DNA from: Clostridium weizhouense
GTDB lineage: Bacteria; Bacillota; Clostridia; Clostridiales; Clostridiaceae
DNA: 64,000 nt
Direction of reading: 5' to 3'
NCBI RefSeq assembly: GCF_019431045.1
Contig: NZ_JAHXPT010000003.1
Location: forward strand, 310,001 to 374,000
In this document: positions 1-9,054 of the stretch, piece by piece
Numbering within the stretch: the first letter of the stretch is position 1
How the letters are laid out: every line of letters starts with the position of its first letter
Notes under the pieces: model-generated
What the model was told of the DNA's origin: nothing
What the model saw: only the letters and a program-made list of their open reading frames with translations
Databases searched by the model: none
Program-made: the position numbers and the translations under genes

Positions 1-1994
1 TCAACTTTTGGAATAAACATCTTTACCATACATTCATCTTCTGTTAAAAGTGGAAGATTATTATTATATCTAGCTAATCCAAAATTAATAATTCCATATG
101 AACGCCAGTCTTTTATTTTAACTTCTAAAAATACTTTATTAATTGTTTCACTTAATACTCCATTCTCTAACTCTATGTTTTTACCATCGATTTCTAATGT
201 GGTATATTCTGAATTAACTTTTACTAACCCATAAATTCCTATTCCTAATGATAATTCACCATTATTTTCATAAAGAACATAATCTTCCTTAGATTTTAAA
301 TCGGTAATTTGAGCTGCTATAAGATATGCATCTGAATTAAATTTAATTTTTTCTTCATAATATGATTTCATTTTTTCACCCTTTTCATTAATATTTTCCA
401 ATACCATTTCTCTTAATTTTTGTTTATTGATTTTTCCCACATTAGTAAGAGGCCAAAAATCAATATACTCAATCTGATCTGGTATTTTATATTTAGCAAG
501 TCCTATATTTTTCAAAAACTCATGAATTTCAATTTTATTTAAATTCCTATCTTCTGTAATTAAATATGCACAAGTTCTTTGTCCTAAATTTTTATCCGGA
601 ACTCCAATTACTGATGCTTCTTTTATATCAGGATGCTTGCATAAACATGATTCTACTTCTGAAGGCATTATCTTTTCGCCAGCCCTATTTATCTGTTCTT
701 TTATTCTTCCTCCAATTTGAATATTTCTTTCTGATGTAATTCTAGCTTTGTCACCAGTACAATAGTATCCATCCTTAGTAAAGCTTTTACTGTTTTGCTC
801 TGGAAGCTTATAGTATCCTTTTATAGTATAAGGTCCTCTAACAAGTAGTTCCCCATAATTTCCTTTTTCAACATCTTCTCCATTTTCATCAACAATTTTG
901 ATATCATCATATTCTGATAAAGCATGTCCCTGACAGCTACAAATCATATCATCTGAGTCATCTAATGAAGTGCAGCAGATAAGCCCTTCTGCTATACCAT
1001 AAACTTGTTGAAGCTTAAATGGCATTTCGCTTACTATACGTCTTGCAACATTTTCGTCTAACATAGCTCCTCCAACCTGAACTACCTTAAGACTTGAAAT
1101 ATCATATGAATCATCCCATTCTAATACTTCTAGCCATAAATTCATAAGTGCAGGTACAAGAGCTGTTATTGTAACTTTTTCTTTCTCAATAAGTGGAAAT
1201 ATTTCATCACAGCTTGAAGTTTTACACATTACAACTTTTCCACCAACTGATAAAGTTCCTACTATACCTGGATTACCAAAAGGAAAATTATGAGCTGAAG
1301 GTAGAACTGTAAGATAAGCACTTTCTGAATTTAATCTGCATCTTTTTGCTGCCATTTTTGCATTATACATATATCCTGAATGAGTTCTAGGGATTAATTT
1401 AGGAGTTCCAGTTGTCCCACCAGATAAAAGTAAAAATGCTGTATCTCTATATGAAGGTTGCTCAAGATTTAAATCAGCAATATTAATATCATATCTACTT
1501 AAATTTTTTAAATTTTCATCATCCACTATAATGTTTTTCACGCATTTATTTTTCTTAGCTAAGCTATCAGCCATATTTCTATAATCAAATCCAAGATAAT
1601 TATTTGGTATAATATACGCTACTGGCTGTACTAATTCAAAAATCCCATCTAATTCATACTCTCTATTAGCAGGAAGTGCAAGAACTGGAATAGCCCCAAC
1701 TCTAAATAAAGCAAAACAGTTCACTACAAAAGACATAGTGTTAGGTAATTGCAGAACTACATTGTCACCTTTTTTTATTCCCTTATCAATAAAGTTTAAT
1801 GAAAGCTGGTCAACTTTTAAATCAAACTCACTATACGTTAACTTATTGTCTCCTTCTACTATTGCAATATTGTCTTTGTACTTCTTAGCCCATTCTCTTA
1901 AATGTTCTCCCAAATTTAAATGTTCCCATAATCCAAGTTCTTCGTACTTTCTATAAATTTCATTTATACTTTTATTATCACAATTTATATCCAT
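1..1994 (-). CDS. Salicyl-AMP ligase fused to salicylate synthase (partial, runs off left edge)
   Basis: The start ATG is at 1994; the frame stays open to base 1 (664 codons), so the 3' end is missing. Residues 1 to about 535 form an aryl-acid adenylating (DhbE/EntE/YbtE) domain: an SGGTTGTPK loop near residue 192, the aryl-acid-contacting AHNFP near 234 (Asn235 in DhbE), YGIAEG, YCTGDKARI and a C-terminal GKINKQKL lysine near 523. From about 542 the chain continues in frame into the N-terminus of an MbtI/Irp9 salicylate synthase (EDYVLYENNGE, later INFGLARYNNN). MbtI-type enzymes make salicylate from chorismate, and the ligase activates it for loading onto an NRPS carrier. An AAGGGTG motif precedes an in-frame ATG at 371, so a separate synthase might also be translated. 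It lies 22 bases after the thioesterase gene. Salicylate rather than 2,3-dihydroxybenzoate is inferred from the synthase half. Confidence 0.88.
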   Translation of the reverse strand, partial: MDINCDNKSINEIYRKYEELGLWEHLNLGEHLREWAKKYKDNIAIVEGDNKLTYSEFDLKVDQLSLNFIDKGIKKGDNVVLQLPNTMSFVVNCFALFRVGAIPVLALPANREYELDGIFELVQPVAYIIPNNYLGFDYRNMADSLAKKNKCVKNIIVDDENLKNLSRYDINIADLNLEQPSYRDTAFLLLSGGTTGTPKLIPRTHSGYMYNAKMAAKRCRLNSESAYLTVLPSAHNFPFGNPGIVGTLSVGGKVVMCKTSSCDEIFPLIEKEKVTITALVPALMNLWLEVLEWDDSYDISSLKVVQVGGAMLDENVARRIVSEMPFKLQQVYGIAEGLICCTSLDDSDDMICSCQGHALSEYDDIKIVDENGEDVEKGNYGELLVRGPYTIKGYYKLPEQNSKSFTKDGYYCTGDKARITSERNIQIGGRIKEQINRAGEKIMPSEVESCLCKHPDIKEASVIGVPDKNLGQRTCAYLITEDRNLNKIEIHEFLKNIGLAKYKIPDQIEYIDFWPLTNVGKINKQKLREMVLENINEKGEKMKSYYEEKIKFNSDAYLIAAQITDLKSKEDYVLYENNGELSLGIGIYGLVKVNSEYTTLEIDGKNIELENGVLSETINKVFLEVKIKDWRSYGIINFGLARYNNNLPLLTEDECMVKMFIPKV

Positions 1995-2016
1995 ATATAA
2001 CCATCTCCTATAATCT

Positions 2017-2772
2017 TTAATTTATATATCTTTCTATAATTTTAGATATTGAATCTAAAACTTTATCTTTTTCAGTTCTTATAAAAAAATGTCCTCCGGA
2101 AAACATCTGAATATCAAACTCTTTATTTGTATGTATATTCCATAATTCAACGTCTTCCTTTACTGCCTCCTTATCTTCAATTCCTGCAAAGGCTGTAATA
2201 GGACATTCCAAAGGTTTATCTTTACAATAAACATACTCTTCATCAAGTGTAAAATCAGCACGTAACATTGGTAAAAATAAATTCATAAGTTCCTTGCTGT
2301 TTAAAATTTCTTTTGGTGTACCTGAAAAACGTTGTAATTCTTTAATAAACAAATTATCTTTTAAATGATGAATTGGTTTATCTTCAGGTATCTGTGGAGC
2401 ACGACTTCCTGAAATAATCAAATGGTACGGTTTAACATTCCATATTCTTCTAATATATCTACATACTTCATAAGCAATTTTTGCACCAAGACTATGTCCA
2501 AAAAATACAAAAGGCCTGTCTAAATATTGAACTAGTTCTTCAGAAATTTCTCTAACCAATTTATTGATGTCATCTATAGGTGACTCATTCATTCTATTTT
2601 CCCTACCTGGAAGCTGTATAGAATATATTCCTATATAATTAAAAAATGTTTTCTGCCATTCTCTATAAGTAGAAGCTCCTCCTCCCGCATATGGAAAACA
2701 AAAAATACGAATTTTATCGGTCTCTTTTGGTACATTAATTAAATACGAAGAAAGTGATTTTTTAAACTCCAT
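2017..2772 (-). CDS. Type II thioesterase of a siderophore NRPS/PKS cluster
   Basis: A 251-residue alpha/beta hydrolase of the GrsT/YbtT type, which clears mis-primed or stalled acyl groups from carrier domains. Visible motifs are FCFPYAGGGAS (residues 25-34), the nucleophile elbow GHSLGAK with Ser94, an acidic residue in GIEDKEA, and the C-terminal GGHFF histidine. Length is normal for the family. It is the first gene after a Fur-box promoter and reads straight into the salicyl-AMP ligase/salicylate synthase gene. It therefore marks the 5' end of the siderophore operon, whose NRPS modules should lie beyond the left edge. Confidence 0.9.
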   Translation of the reverse strand: MEFKKSLSSYLINVPKETDKIRIFCFPYAGGGASTYREWQKTFFNYIGIYSIQLPGRENRMNESPIDDINKLVREISEELVQYLDRPFVFFGHSLGAKIAYEVCRYIRRIWNVKPYHLIISGSRAPQIPEDKPIHHLKDNLFIKELQRFSGTPKEILNSKELMNLFLPMLRADFTLDEEYVYCKDKPLECPITAFAGIEDKEAVKEDVELWNIHTNKEFDIQMFSGGHFFIRTEKDKVLDSISKIIERYIN

Positions 2773-2803
2773 AATATATCTCCTTTTTAAATCATTTATT
2801 CAA

Positions 2804-2832
2804 ATGATAATGATAATCATTAATTTTGTCAA
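2804..2832 (-). promoter_or_regulatory. Promoter with overlapping Fur box, siderophore operon
   Basis: Reading leftwards, TTGACA (2832-2827), a 17-base spacer and TATCAT (2809-2804) precede the thioesterase gene. The spacer and -10 region carry GATAATGATAATCATTAAT (2806-2824), which matches the classic 19-base Fur consensus at 17 positions. Bound ferric-loaded Fur would block this promoter, so the operon should be on only under iron limitation. Confidence 0.9.
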
Positions 2833-3471
2833 ATTTAATTATTTAAGGTGTTTTTTCACAATTAATAATTCTTAATCCCACTATTTTTCCACTTTATAAG
2901 TATTTTTTCAATTAAATTTTTACGATATTTATGGATATTTTGTAAGAAAAAAGATACCTCAGTGATCTATATTCTAGAATTAATTACTAATAAAAAGCAT
3001 ATTTCTAGCATTTAAATCTAAATAAATTCACTATAAAAACATAAAAAACTGAATCATAAGAATTAAAATTTCTAATGACTCAGTTAATTTTTTCCTAATT
3101 AAATTATTAAATTTATAATTTTTATATAAAGAATAATATCCTGTTCTATTATTCTTTTATTTATTTACTTAAGAATTTTATTATTCTAATAACTTGAAAA
3201 ATATCACTCAAAAACTTTATTCTGATTTATAAATTTAAATAAGCCAATAAATAATAATCAATATATAAATATACATATCGAGTATTATTTATTGGCTTAT
3301 TTACTAATTATTTATGCTAAAATTTTATATTTATTGATATATTTAGACATATGAAAGAAAATAACAAGTTAAAAATACTCATTAATATAAATCAATTAAC
3401 TAACTTTACTGAATTAAAATTTAACAAAATAAACTTAACATATTAACTTGTTCTTTTTGAATATGCTTTAT
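2833..3471. other. Non-coding, hairpin-rich gap between ECF and siderophore operons
   Basis: No credible gene. Three inverted repeats are visible. A stem at 3047-3086 is followed by AATTTTTT on the + strand and has T-rich sequence on the other side too. A perfect 19-bp stem lies at 3237-3255/3284-3302. A 10-bp AACAAGTTAA/TTAACTTGTT pair lies at 3363-3372/3443-3452. The last two can terminate the leftward ECF operon. The first may close an unannotated transcript. Confidence 0.55.
3237..3302 (-). terminator. Long hairpin, probable terminator of the ECF operon
   Basis: A perfect 19-bp inverted repeat (AAATAAGCCAATAAATAAT and its complement) with a 28-base loop, about 170 bases after the stop codon of the duplicated ATPase gene. 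The stem is unusually long and there is no strong T-run, so another role is possible. Confidence 0.5.
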
Positions 3472-4926
3472 TTAAATTATAAAAAAGTTCTTTAATTTTT
3501 TTATATTTTCTTTATTAATTACGAAATCATCCTTTTGTATTTTATCATCCAAATGTACAATTCTATCACAAGTTAAAGTTATAAATTCATAGTCATGTGT
3601 AACTACAAAAATTATTTTTCCATATGATTTCAATTTTAAAATGAGTTTAGAAACTTGTATCATACTATCATAATCCAAACCACTTGTTGGTTCATCAAAT
3701 ATTATTATTTCTTTATTGCAGATCATACTCACAGCTACAGCTACTCTCTGTTTTTGACCTCCTGATAATGTATTTGGATGCCTATCTTTATACTGATAAA
3801 TTTTAAGTTCTTTTAAACTATTATCTACTTTCTCCTTATTTGCTTCTTTAATTCCAAGGTAGCATTCTTTTTCAACACTTTCTGCAAAGAGCTGATAATT
3901 TACATCCTGCATTACCATATATGATAATTTTAATCTTTGCTTAGAATTTATTTCTTTTCCATTCCACTTTATGCTACCAGTATAATTCTTATATAAACCA
4001 CAAAGAGTTTTTAAAAATGTCGATTTACCTGCACCATTATGTCCAATTATGCCAATAACTTCTCCACAACTAGCCTTTAAATTAATATTATTTATTATTG
4101 TTTTCTTATCGTAACTTAAACTTAAATTTTTAAGTTCTAATACATAATTTTTTTTAGCATCATTAAACTTTATAATGTTAATATCACTTAAATTCATAGT
4201 TCTAAGACCCATGCTTTTACGTTGCTCTTCAGGTATCTCTAAAAATTCATTCTTTGTGTATATATTTCTAATAAAGCCTTTTTCCATATATACAATGCGG
4301 TCTACAACATCTTTTAAATAATATAATCTATGCTCTGCAATAACAATAGTTTTCCCCTGCTTTTTAAGTTTTGTTATTATTGTCTTTAATTCTTCAATAG
4401 CATCAACATCAAGATTAGAAGATGGTTCATCTAATACATAAATATCTGGAGACATAGCATAAATTGAAGCAAAAGCAATTTTTTGTTTTTCTCCACCAGA
4501 TAATTCAAAAATACTGCGTCCAAGAAGTTTTTCAATATGTAAATCTTTTACTGTTTTATTCATACGCTCTTTTAATTTATCTGTAGGATATGAGCTATTC
4601 TCCATACCGAAAACTATTTCGCTATCAGTATCTACATTAAAAAATTGTGACCTAGGATTTTGAAAAACAGATCCAACTTTTTCAGATATTTTATACATTG
4701 GTATATCATTAACTTTTACGTCTTCCAACTTTATAATTCCACTTTGTTCTCCTGAATAAAAATATGGCACTAATCCATTAATCATTCTGCTTATAGTAGT
4801 TTTACCACATCCACTTTTCCCAGATAATACTATACATTCACCTTTTTTTATCTTAAGATTAATATTATATACACCATTATCTGATTTTCCCTGATATTTA
4901 AATGCAGCGTTTTCAATTTCTATCAT
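3472..4926 (-). CDS. ECF transporter ATPase with two fused ABC domains (EcfA-like)
   Basis: Start chosen at ATG 4926 (MIEIENAAF) because GGAGG lies 7 bases upstream; a longer in-frame start has none. About 484 residues hold two complete nucleotide-binding domains. The first has Walker A SGKSGCGKTT, signature LSGGEKQK and Walker B IYVLDEPSS. The second has GHNGAGKST, LSGGQKQR and IIIFDEPTSG, ending in a VVTHDYE switch histidine. This single-chain arrangement replaces separate EcfA1 and EcfA2 subunits. It works with the T and S proteins just upstream to drive uptake of an unknown ligand. The Fur-like box at the operon promoter and the adjoining siderophore genes suggest an iron-related ligand, but that is inference. 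Confidence 0.92.
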   Translation of the reverse strand: MIEIENAAFKYQGKSDNGVYNINLKIKKGECIVLSGKSGCGKTTISRMINGLVPYFYSGEQSGIIKLEDVKVNDIPMYKISEKVGSVFQNPRSQFFNVDTDSEIVFGMENSSYPTDKLKERMNKTVKDLHIEKLLGRSIFELSGGEKQKIAFASIYAMSPDIYVLDEPSSNLDVDAIEELKTIITKLKKQGKTIVIAEHRLYYLKDVVDRIVYMEKGFIRNIYTKNEFLEIPEEQRKSMGLRTMNLSDINIIKFNDAKKNYVLELKNLSLSYDKKTIINNINLKASCGEVIGIIGHNGAGKSTFLKTLCGLYKNYTGSIKWNGKEINSKQRLKLSYMVMQDVNYQLFAESVEKECYLGIKEANKEKVDNSLKELKIYQYKDRHPNTLSGGQKQRVAVAVSMICNKEIIIFDEPTSGLDYDSMIQVSKLILKLKSYGKIIFVVTHDYEFITLTCDRIVHLDDKIQKDDFVINKENIKKLKNFFII

Positions 4927-4931
4927 TCGTA

Positions 4932-5678
4932 TTACCTCCAATTTATTGTAAATGATAAAATAAAAGTAACCATAAATACAAATGTCCATACATAATCTAT
5001 CATATGAAATTTAATATTACGAATACATGTATGAGGCTCTGGATTTTCAATTCCTCTTGTAACAGCAGCCGCTGACAATTCATCAGAAACTTTTGCTGCT
5101 GACATTATTAAAGGTACATAAATACATTCCATTGTTCTTACTGGATGTATTATAATTCCAATAATTGAAGGAGAAATACCTCTCATCTTCATTGCATTTT
5201 TAATTGAATTCCAATCTTCTCTTATCATAGGAAAATATCTAAGCATTATTGTAAGAGAAATTACTATACTTTTAGGCATCCTAAATTTATTCATTGCCAT
5301 CATAAATTCATCAGCATGAGTTGTTCCAATAATTATCCCTCCAACAATTCCACAAGGTAATAATTTTCTAATAAAAATTATGAAAGTTATACACATCATC
5401 TTAATTGCACTTGGAAAATACATATTACTTAAAATTTGTACTGAAATTATTATTAAATAACTTATTAACATTTTTGTGGAAAACTTATACATTCCACATA
5501 CCATTCCAAATATAAAGATTATAGATACTAACATAATTTCGTACTTTATAGATGTTGAAAAAATTATTGATATATTGGTTAATAGTAAAATAATCAATTT
5601 AGTACGAGAATCAATATTAATTTTCTTTCTTTCTAAAAAATTTTTACTATTTTCATCTATTCCTACATAAGATTCCAT
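4932..5678 (-). CDS. ECF transporter T component (EcfT)
   Basis: A 248-residue membrane protein with about five hydrophobic segments and the EcfT hallmark AAAVTRGIENP near residues 204-214, the Ala-x3-Arg-Gly coupling helix that contacts the ATPase. It overlaps the S-component gene by one base (TAATG) and ends 5 bases before the ATPase start, whose GGAGG lies inside this gene's last codons. Translation of the three genes is therefore probably coupled. It links ATP hydrolysis to toppling of the S component in the membrane. Confidence 0.92.
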   Translation of the reverse strand: MESYVGIDENSKNFLERKKINIDSRTKLIILLLTNISIIFSTSIKYEIMLVSIIFIFGMVCGMYKFSTKMLISYLIIISVQILSNMYFPSAIKMMCITFIIFIRKLLPCGIVGGIIIGTTHADEFMMAMNKFRMPKSIVISLTIMLRYFPMIREDWNSIKNAMKMRGISPSIIGIIIHPVRTMECIYVPLIMSAAKVSDELSAAAVTRGIENPEPHTCIRNIKFHMIDYVWTFVFMVTFILSFTINWR

Positions 5679-6277
5679 TATATAATACCTGCTTTTTCAA
5701 ATTGTTTTTGTAAAAGTTTCTTTCCAATCATAGCTCCAATTAATGCTAAAATTAATGTTCCAATAATCATTGCTGGTAACATCCAATCTTGTGCTGTTGC
5801 AACCATAGTATCCATATAAGCTTTTTCAGTTCCTTTGCTTATTAAGTATTCAATATATTTCTTTTGATTAATCCAAAGCATTGAATAGGTAATTAAAGGA
5901 TTAACAGAAAAAACTATATAGCCCAAAATATTTAATTTCATGCTTTTAAAATTTTTTACCCCTGAAATTAATTCTGCTGCTATAGCAAAAACTATATATG
6001 CTATAGACCACATCCAATACATTCCTGTTACAAACATTATACACGCCATTAAAATACCAAGAATTAAAATAGCTCCATGTTTTGGTACCTTAGCTATTAA
6101 AACTAAATATACTGGTGCTGTAATTAATGCCACTACTGGCGGTAATAGAAATGTTAAGACTGGGTTTGATGCAAATATCGCTCCTCCTACCATTGTAACT
6201 GCTGCAAACAAAGCTGAAAAAATTCCCACAGTAACAAAATCTTTAACTTCTAACCCTTTATTAATATTATTTGACAT
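5678..6277 (-). CDS. ECF transporter S component, MptD (Trep_Strep) family
   Basis: A 199-residue integral membrane protein with six predicted helices. The overall pattern (VTVGIFSALFAAVTMVGGAI, then FLLPPVVALITAPVYLVL and MYWMWSIAYIVFAIAAELISG) matches the uncharacterised Trep_Strep/MptD group of substrate-binding S proteins. It is the first gene of the operon and has a good ribosome binding site (GGAGGG). Ligands of this family are not established. Here the promoter carries a Fur-like box and the neighbours are siderophore genes and an AraC regulator, so a metal or ferric-siderophore cargo is plausible. Confidence 0.85.
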   Translation of the reverse strand: MSNNINKGLEVKDFVTVGIFSALFAAVTMVGGAIFASNPVLTFLLPPVVALITAPVYLVLIAKVPKHGAILILGILMACIMFVTGMYWMWSIAYIVFAIAAELISGVKNFKSMKLNILGYIVFSVNPLITYSMLWINQKKYIEYLISKGTEKAYMDTMVATAQDWMLPAMIIGTLILALIGAMIGKKLLQKQFEKAGII

Positions 6278-6347
6278 ACTATCCCTCCTAAATTAATGTA
6301 AGTAATATTTAAAATATTACTTATATTTTTTATACACATTATTTAAT

Positions 6348-6376
6348 ATCTTATTGAAAATAATTTTCATTGTCAA
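6348..6376 (-). promoter_or_regulatory. ECF operon promoter with Fur-like box
   Basis: TTGACA (6376-6371), 17 bases, TAAGAT (6353-6348). GAAAATAATTTTCATTGTC at 6356-6374 matches the 19-base Fur consensus at 14 positions and sits between -35 and -10, the same geometry as the box in front of the thioesterase gene. Confidence 0.65.
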
Positions 6377-6617
6377 ATGCTTTTAAAAAGGTTATATTTA
6401 TTATAGTAGATGTTATTATTCCTATATATAGATATATTATCCAAATTTCAGTTTAACTTTATTTATGATACTTTGGGACTGTAAAAAGATTTACTAGGAT
6501 TTTAAACATCTATATGCTTAAGGTACCAGAAAAAAAAATAACAAGTTTATTTGCAAATTTGAATTTATTATTTATTTTCATGTGCCTAAAATATTACTAT
6601 TTGTTAGGGGGATTAAC

Positions 6618-7610
6618 TTGTTTAAGACTATAAAATCAGATTGTGCTTATAAAAAAGGATATGGGGCTATAGCTAATGAAATTTATTTTAGTAAAGAAAA
6701 AAAATTTGAAGGAGAATTTTTTTATCCTTTACCTCAATATGGACAAGGTTTTATTTATCAGATAAATCCTTGTCCTGGGTTATTTATCTCTGCTGGAGAC
6801 TGGGTTCCTTATAAAACTATAGAACGTCACTATAATGTTAATTCCATGTTTATGGAAATATATTTAATTGAATCAGGTGATATATTGTTAATTCAGAACG
6901 GTAAGAAAACATATCATGTCTCTAAAGGAATAAATATATATTTAAATAAAACTAAAAAAGGACGTATTTGTTATAAAGAAAATACTCCTATAAAATATGT
7001 AGGTATTCTTATCTTTGAAGATTTTATAAAACATAATATTGAAAAAAAATTCTCTAAAGAAGATTTTGACTTTGACCTGGTTTACAAATGGAGTTCTATA
7101 AATTATGATACTCCTGAAATGACTTTATTATTTTTGCAGATAAAACAAAGGCTACTAAAACATGAAAAATCTCGTTTATTTTTTGAAAGCAAAGTTGGTG
7201 AACTTCTTTCAATTATAATGATTAATTTTAATAAACAAAAGAAACTTTTAGAAAACACATCAACTTCAGTTTCTTCAAAAGACTTAAAATTCCTACAATT
7301 AGTTAAATCTGAAATAGATAATAATATCAGTAATCCACCAGATATTATTAACTTATGTCAAATAGCAGCGATGGGAAAAACAAAGCTTAGAGAATCATTT
7401 AAAAAAGCATACAGTATGCCCATTGGTGAATATATACGTATTAATAAAATGAAATATGCACTAAGACTTATTGATGATAAACTCCTTACTATTGAACAAA
7501 TTGCACACAACTTAGGATATTCAAGCTCAAGTAAGTTCTCTATAACATTTAAAAAAATATATGGTTATACTCCTGTTGAGTACCGTAAAAATATTCTAAT
7601 TGAATCTTAA
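6618..7610 (+). CDS. AraC-family regulator, probable siderophore/ECF activator
   Basis: Start chosen at TTG 6618 because AGGGGGA lies just upstream; earlier in-frame codons have no ribosome binding site. About 330 residues. The C-terminal 95 residues hold two AraC helix-turn-helix motifs (ICQIAAMGKTKLRESFKKAY, then IEQIAHNLGYSSSSKFSITF) and end in KKIYGYTPVEYRK. The N-terminal 200 residues are the ligand-sensing part with a PchR/YbtA-like feel. It is divergent from the ECF operon. YbtA and PchR activate yersiniabactin and pyochelin genes on sensing the siderophore, so a matching role here is likely but inferred. Confidence 0.88.
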   Translation: MFKTIKSDCAYKKGYGAIANEIYFSKEKKFEGEFFYPLPQYGQGFIYQINPCPGLFISAGDWVPYKTIERHYNVNSMFMEIYLIESGDILLIQNGKKTYHVSKGINIYLNKTKKGRICYKENTPIKYVGILIFEDFIKHNIEKKFSKEDFDFDLVYKWSSINYDTPEMTLLFLQIKQRLLKHEKSRLFFESKVGELLSIIMINFNKQKKLLENTSTSVSSKDLKFLQLVKSEIDNNISNPPDIINLCQIAAMGKTKLRESFKKAYSMPIGEYIRINKMKYALRLIDDKLLTIEQIAHNLGYSSSSKFSITFKKIYGYTPVEYRKNILIES

Positions 7611-7629
7611 ATTAATATAAATTAAAAAT

Positions 7630-7656
7630 TACCTGCCCATAAATATAAGGCAGGTA
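7630..7656 (+). terminator. Terminator after the AraC regulator
   Basis: Stem TACCTGCC/GGCAGGTA with an 11-base loop followed by TATTTATCTTATTT, 20 bases after the stop codon. The remaining 380 bases up to 8034 are AT-rich and show no gene. Confidence 0.8.
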
Positions 7657-8034
7657 TATTTATCTTATTTATTTTTCAAATAATACAACTCTTCTTAATC
7701 ATTTCCATTTGCCTTCATATAAGTACTAATAGTGTTTAATTTTATCTTATTTGATAAATTTTATAAAGCTTAATAAATGAGTATATAATTATTATACTTA
7801 TTATTAATCTCAATATCGAAAGTAATAAATCTTCAATTTTGAATTTTTTCATATTTTTTCCTCAAATATACAAATTAAAATGTATAAACATATTCTAATT
7901 TGATCATTGTTATTTTAAAAATTTAATTTTTTATTTTTAAATTATAAATTTATCATAATTATTTTCTGTATCCAATAAACCTTAATATAATTTTAACCTT
8001 AAGAATTATATCTATATTATTCACTAATATTTTC

Positions 8035-8976
8035 TTAAAATAAAGATTCTAACTCCTCTTTATTTATATTTTGCCCTATAATTACTATTCTGCCTATTCT
8101 TTGATTATCTATATTCTTAATTTTAAACTTACCTAATGTATAATGAAATTCTAACCATTTTCCTTCTTGTGATTTTACAATTCCTTTACTTCTAATTATT
8201 AGTCCATATTTCTCGCTCTTTTCTATACTTTTAAATATTTTTTCTAATTTTAATTTACTATAACATTTTAAAGTTTCAATCCCCCAGCTTTTAAATATAT
8301 TACTAGTAATATTATAATTCTTGTGCTTTTTAACCTTTTTGAAATGTTTAACATTTTTAATATTAAATTTTCTACTTATCTCTATATTATCATCTTGTTT
8401 TTGGCTCATGTTTAAAATATTATAAGTATTAATTAATTCTAATGATGAAGTAATTATATTACAGTTATTATTTATTGTTTTAATTGAATTCACTATCTCA
8501 TCCATAAAATTTTTATTCATATTTTCTCTATTACTTGCAATAATAGTTTTTGCATACTTAATTTGATTTATATAGAATTCCCCAAAATTTTGTAAATATA
8601 CATTATAATTAAGTACATCTATAATTGTAATAATATTATTTATACTTATTTCTTCTATTTCTTTACATGATTTAATTATATCAGAAAGCTTTGCTACTCC
8701 AGATGGTTCTATTAAAATTCTATCTGGATTATATTTATTAATAATTTCTTTAATTGCTAATTTGAAGTCTCCAACCATAGAACAGCAAATACATCCTGAA
8801 TTTATTTCTCTTATATTAATGTTACTATCTTTTAACAACAAACCATCTATAGACACTTCTCCAAATTCATTTTCAATAATAGCAATCTTTTCCTTACTAA
8901 AAACTTCTAGTATCATTTTTTTTATTATTGTTGTCTTTCCTGCTCCTAAAAATCCTGAAATTATATCTATTTTCAT
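8035..8976 (-). CDS. COG0523 (CobW/ZNG-like) G3E GTPase, metallochaperone
   Basis: 313 residues with Walker A GFLGAGKTT (8-16), the metal-binding GCICC motif (61-65), an EPSG loop and NREN-type guanine recognition. G3E GTPases of this family insert or traffic metals (Zn, Co, Ni or Fe). The C-terminal CobW_C domain is short. It is a single-gene unit behind a strong promoter whose -35 overlaps a 7-1-7 palindrome typical of Fur-family operators. This points to metal-starvation control, most likely zinc, though the metal cannot be read from the protein. Confidence 0.88.
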   Translation of the reverse strand: MKIDIISGFLGAGKTTIIKKMILEVFSKEKIAIIENEFGEVSIDGLLLKDSNINIREINSGCICCSMVGDFKLAIKEIINKYNPDRILIEPSGVAKLSDIIKSCKEIEEISINNIITIIDVLNYNVYLQNFGEFYINQIKYAKTIIASNRENMNKNFMDEIVNSIKTINNNCNIITSSLELINTYNILNMSQKQDDNIEISRKFNIKNVKHFKKVKKHKNYNITSNIFKSWGIETLKCYSKLKLEKIFKSIEKSEKYGLIIRSKGIVKSQEGKWLEFHYTLGKFKIKNIDNQRIGRIVIIGQNINKEELESLF

Positions 8977-9005
8977 ATAAAATACTCCTTTTTCTTTATA
9001 AATGA

Positions 9006-9054
9006 AATTATCCTATAATAAATGCGAATGTTTTACATTTATTATAGGATAATT
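9006..9054. repeat. Perfect 19-bp inverted repeat in the COG0523 leader
   Basis: AATTATCCTATAATAAATG (9006-9024) and its exact complement (9036-9054) with an 11-base loop. It starts at the -10 hexamer and continues into the leader, so it may be a second operator or an RNA hairpin. No T-run follows. Confidence 0.6.

Noticed and set aside
1738..1956. + strand 72-codon frame
   Set aside because: It is antisense to the salicyl-AMP ligase domain and has no start signals.
4927..4989. Longer start for the double ATPase (21 extra residues)
   Set aside because: The extra codons overlap the end of EcfT and lack a ribosome binding site, while ATG 4926 has GGAGG at the right distance.
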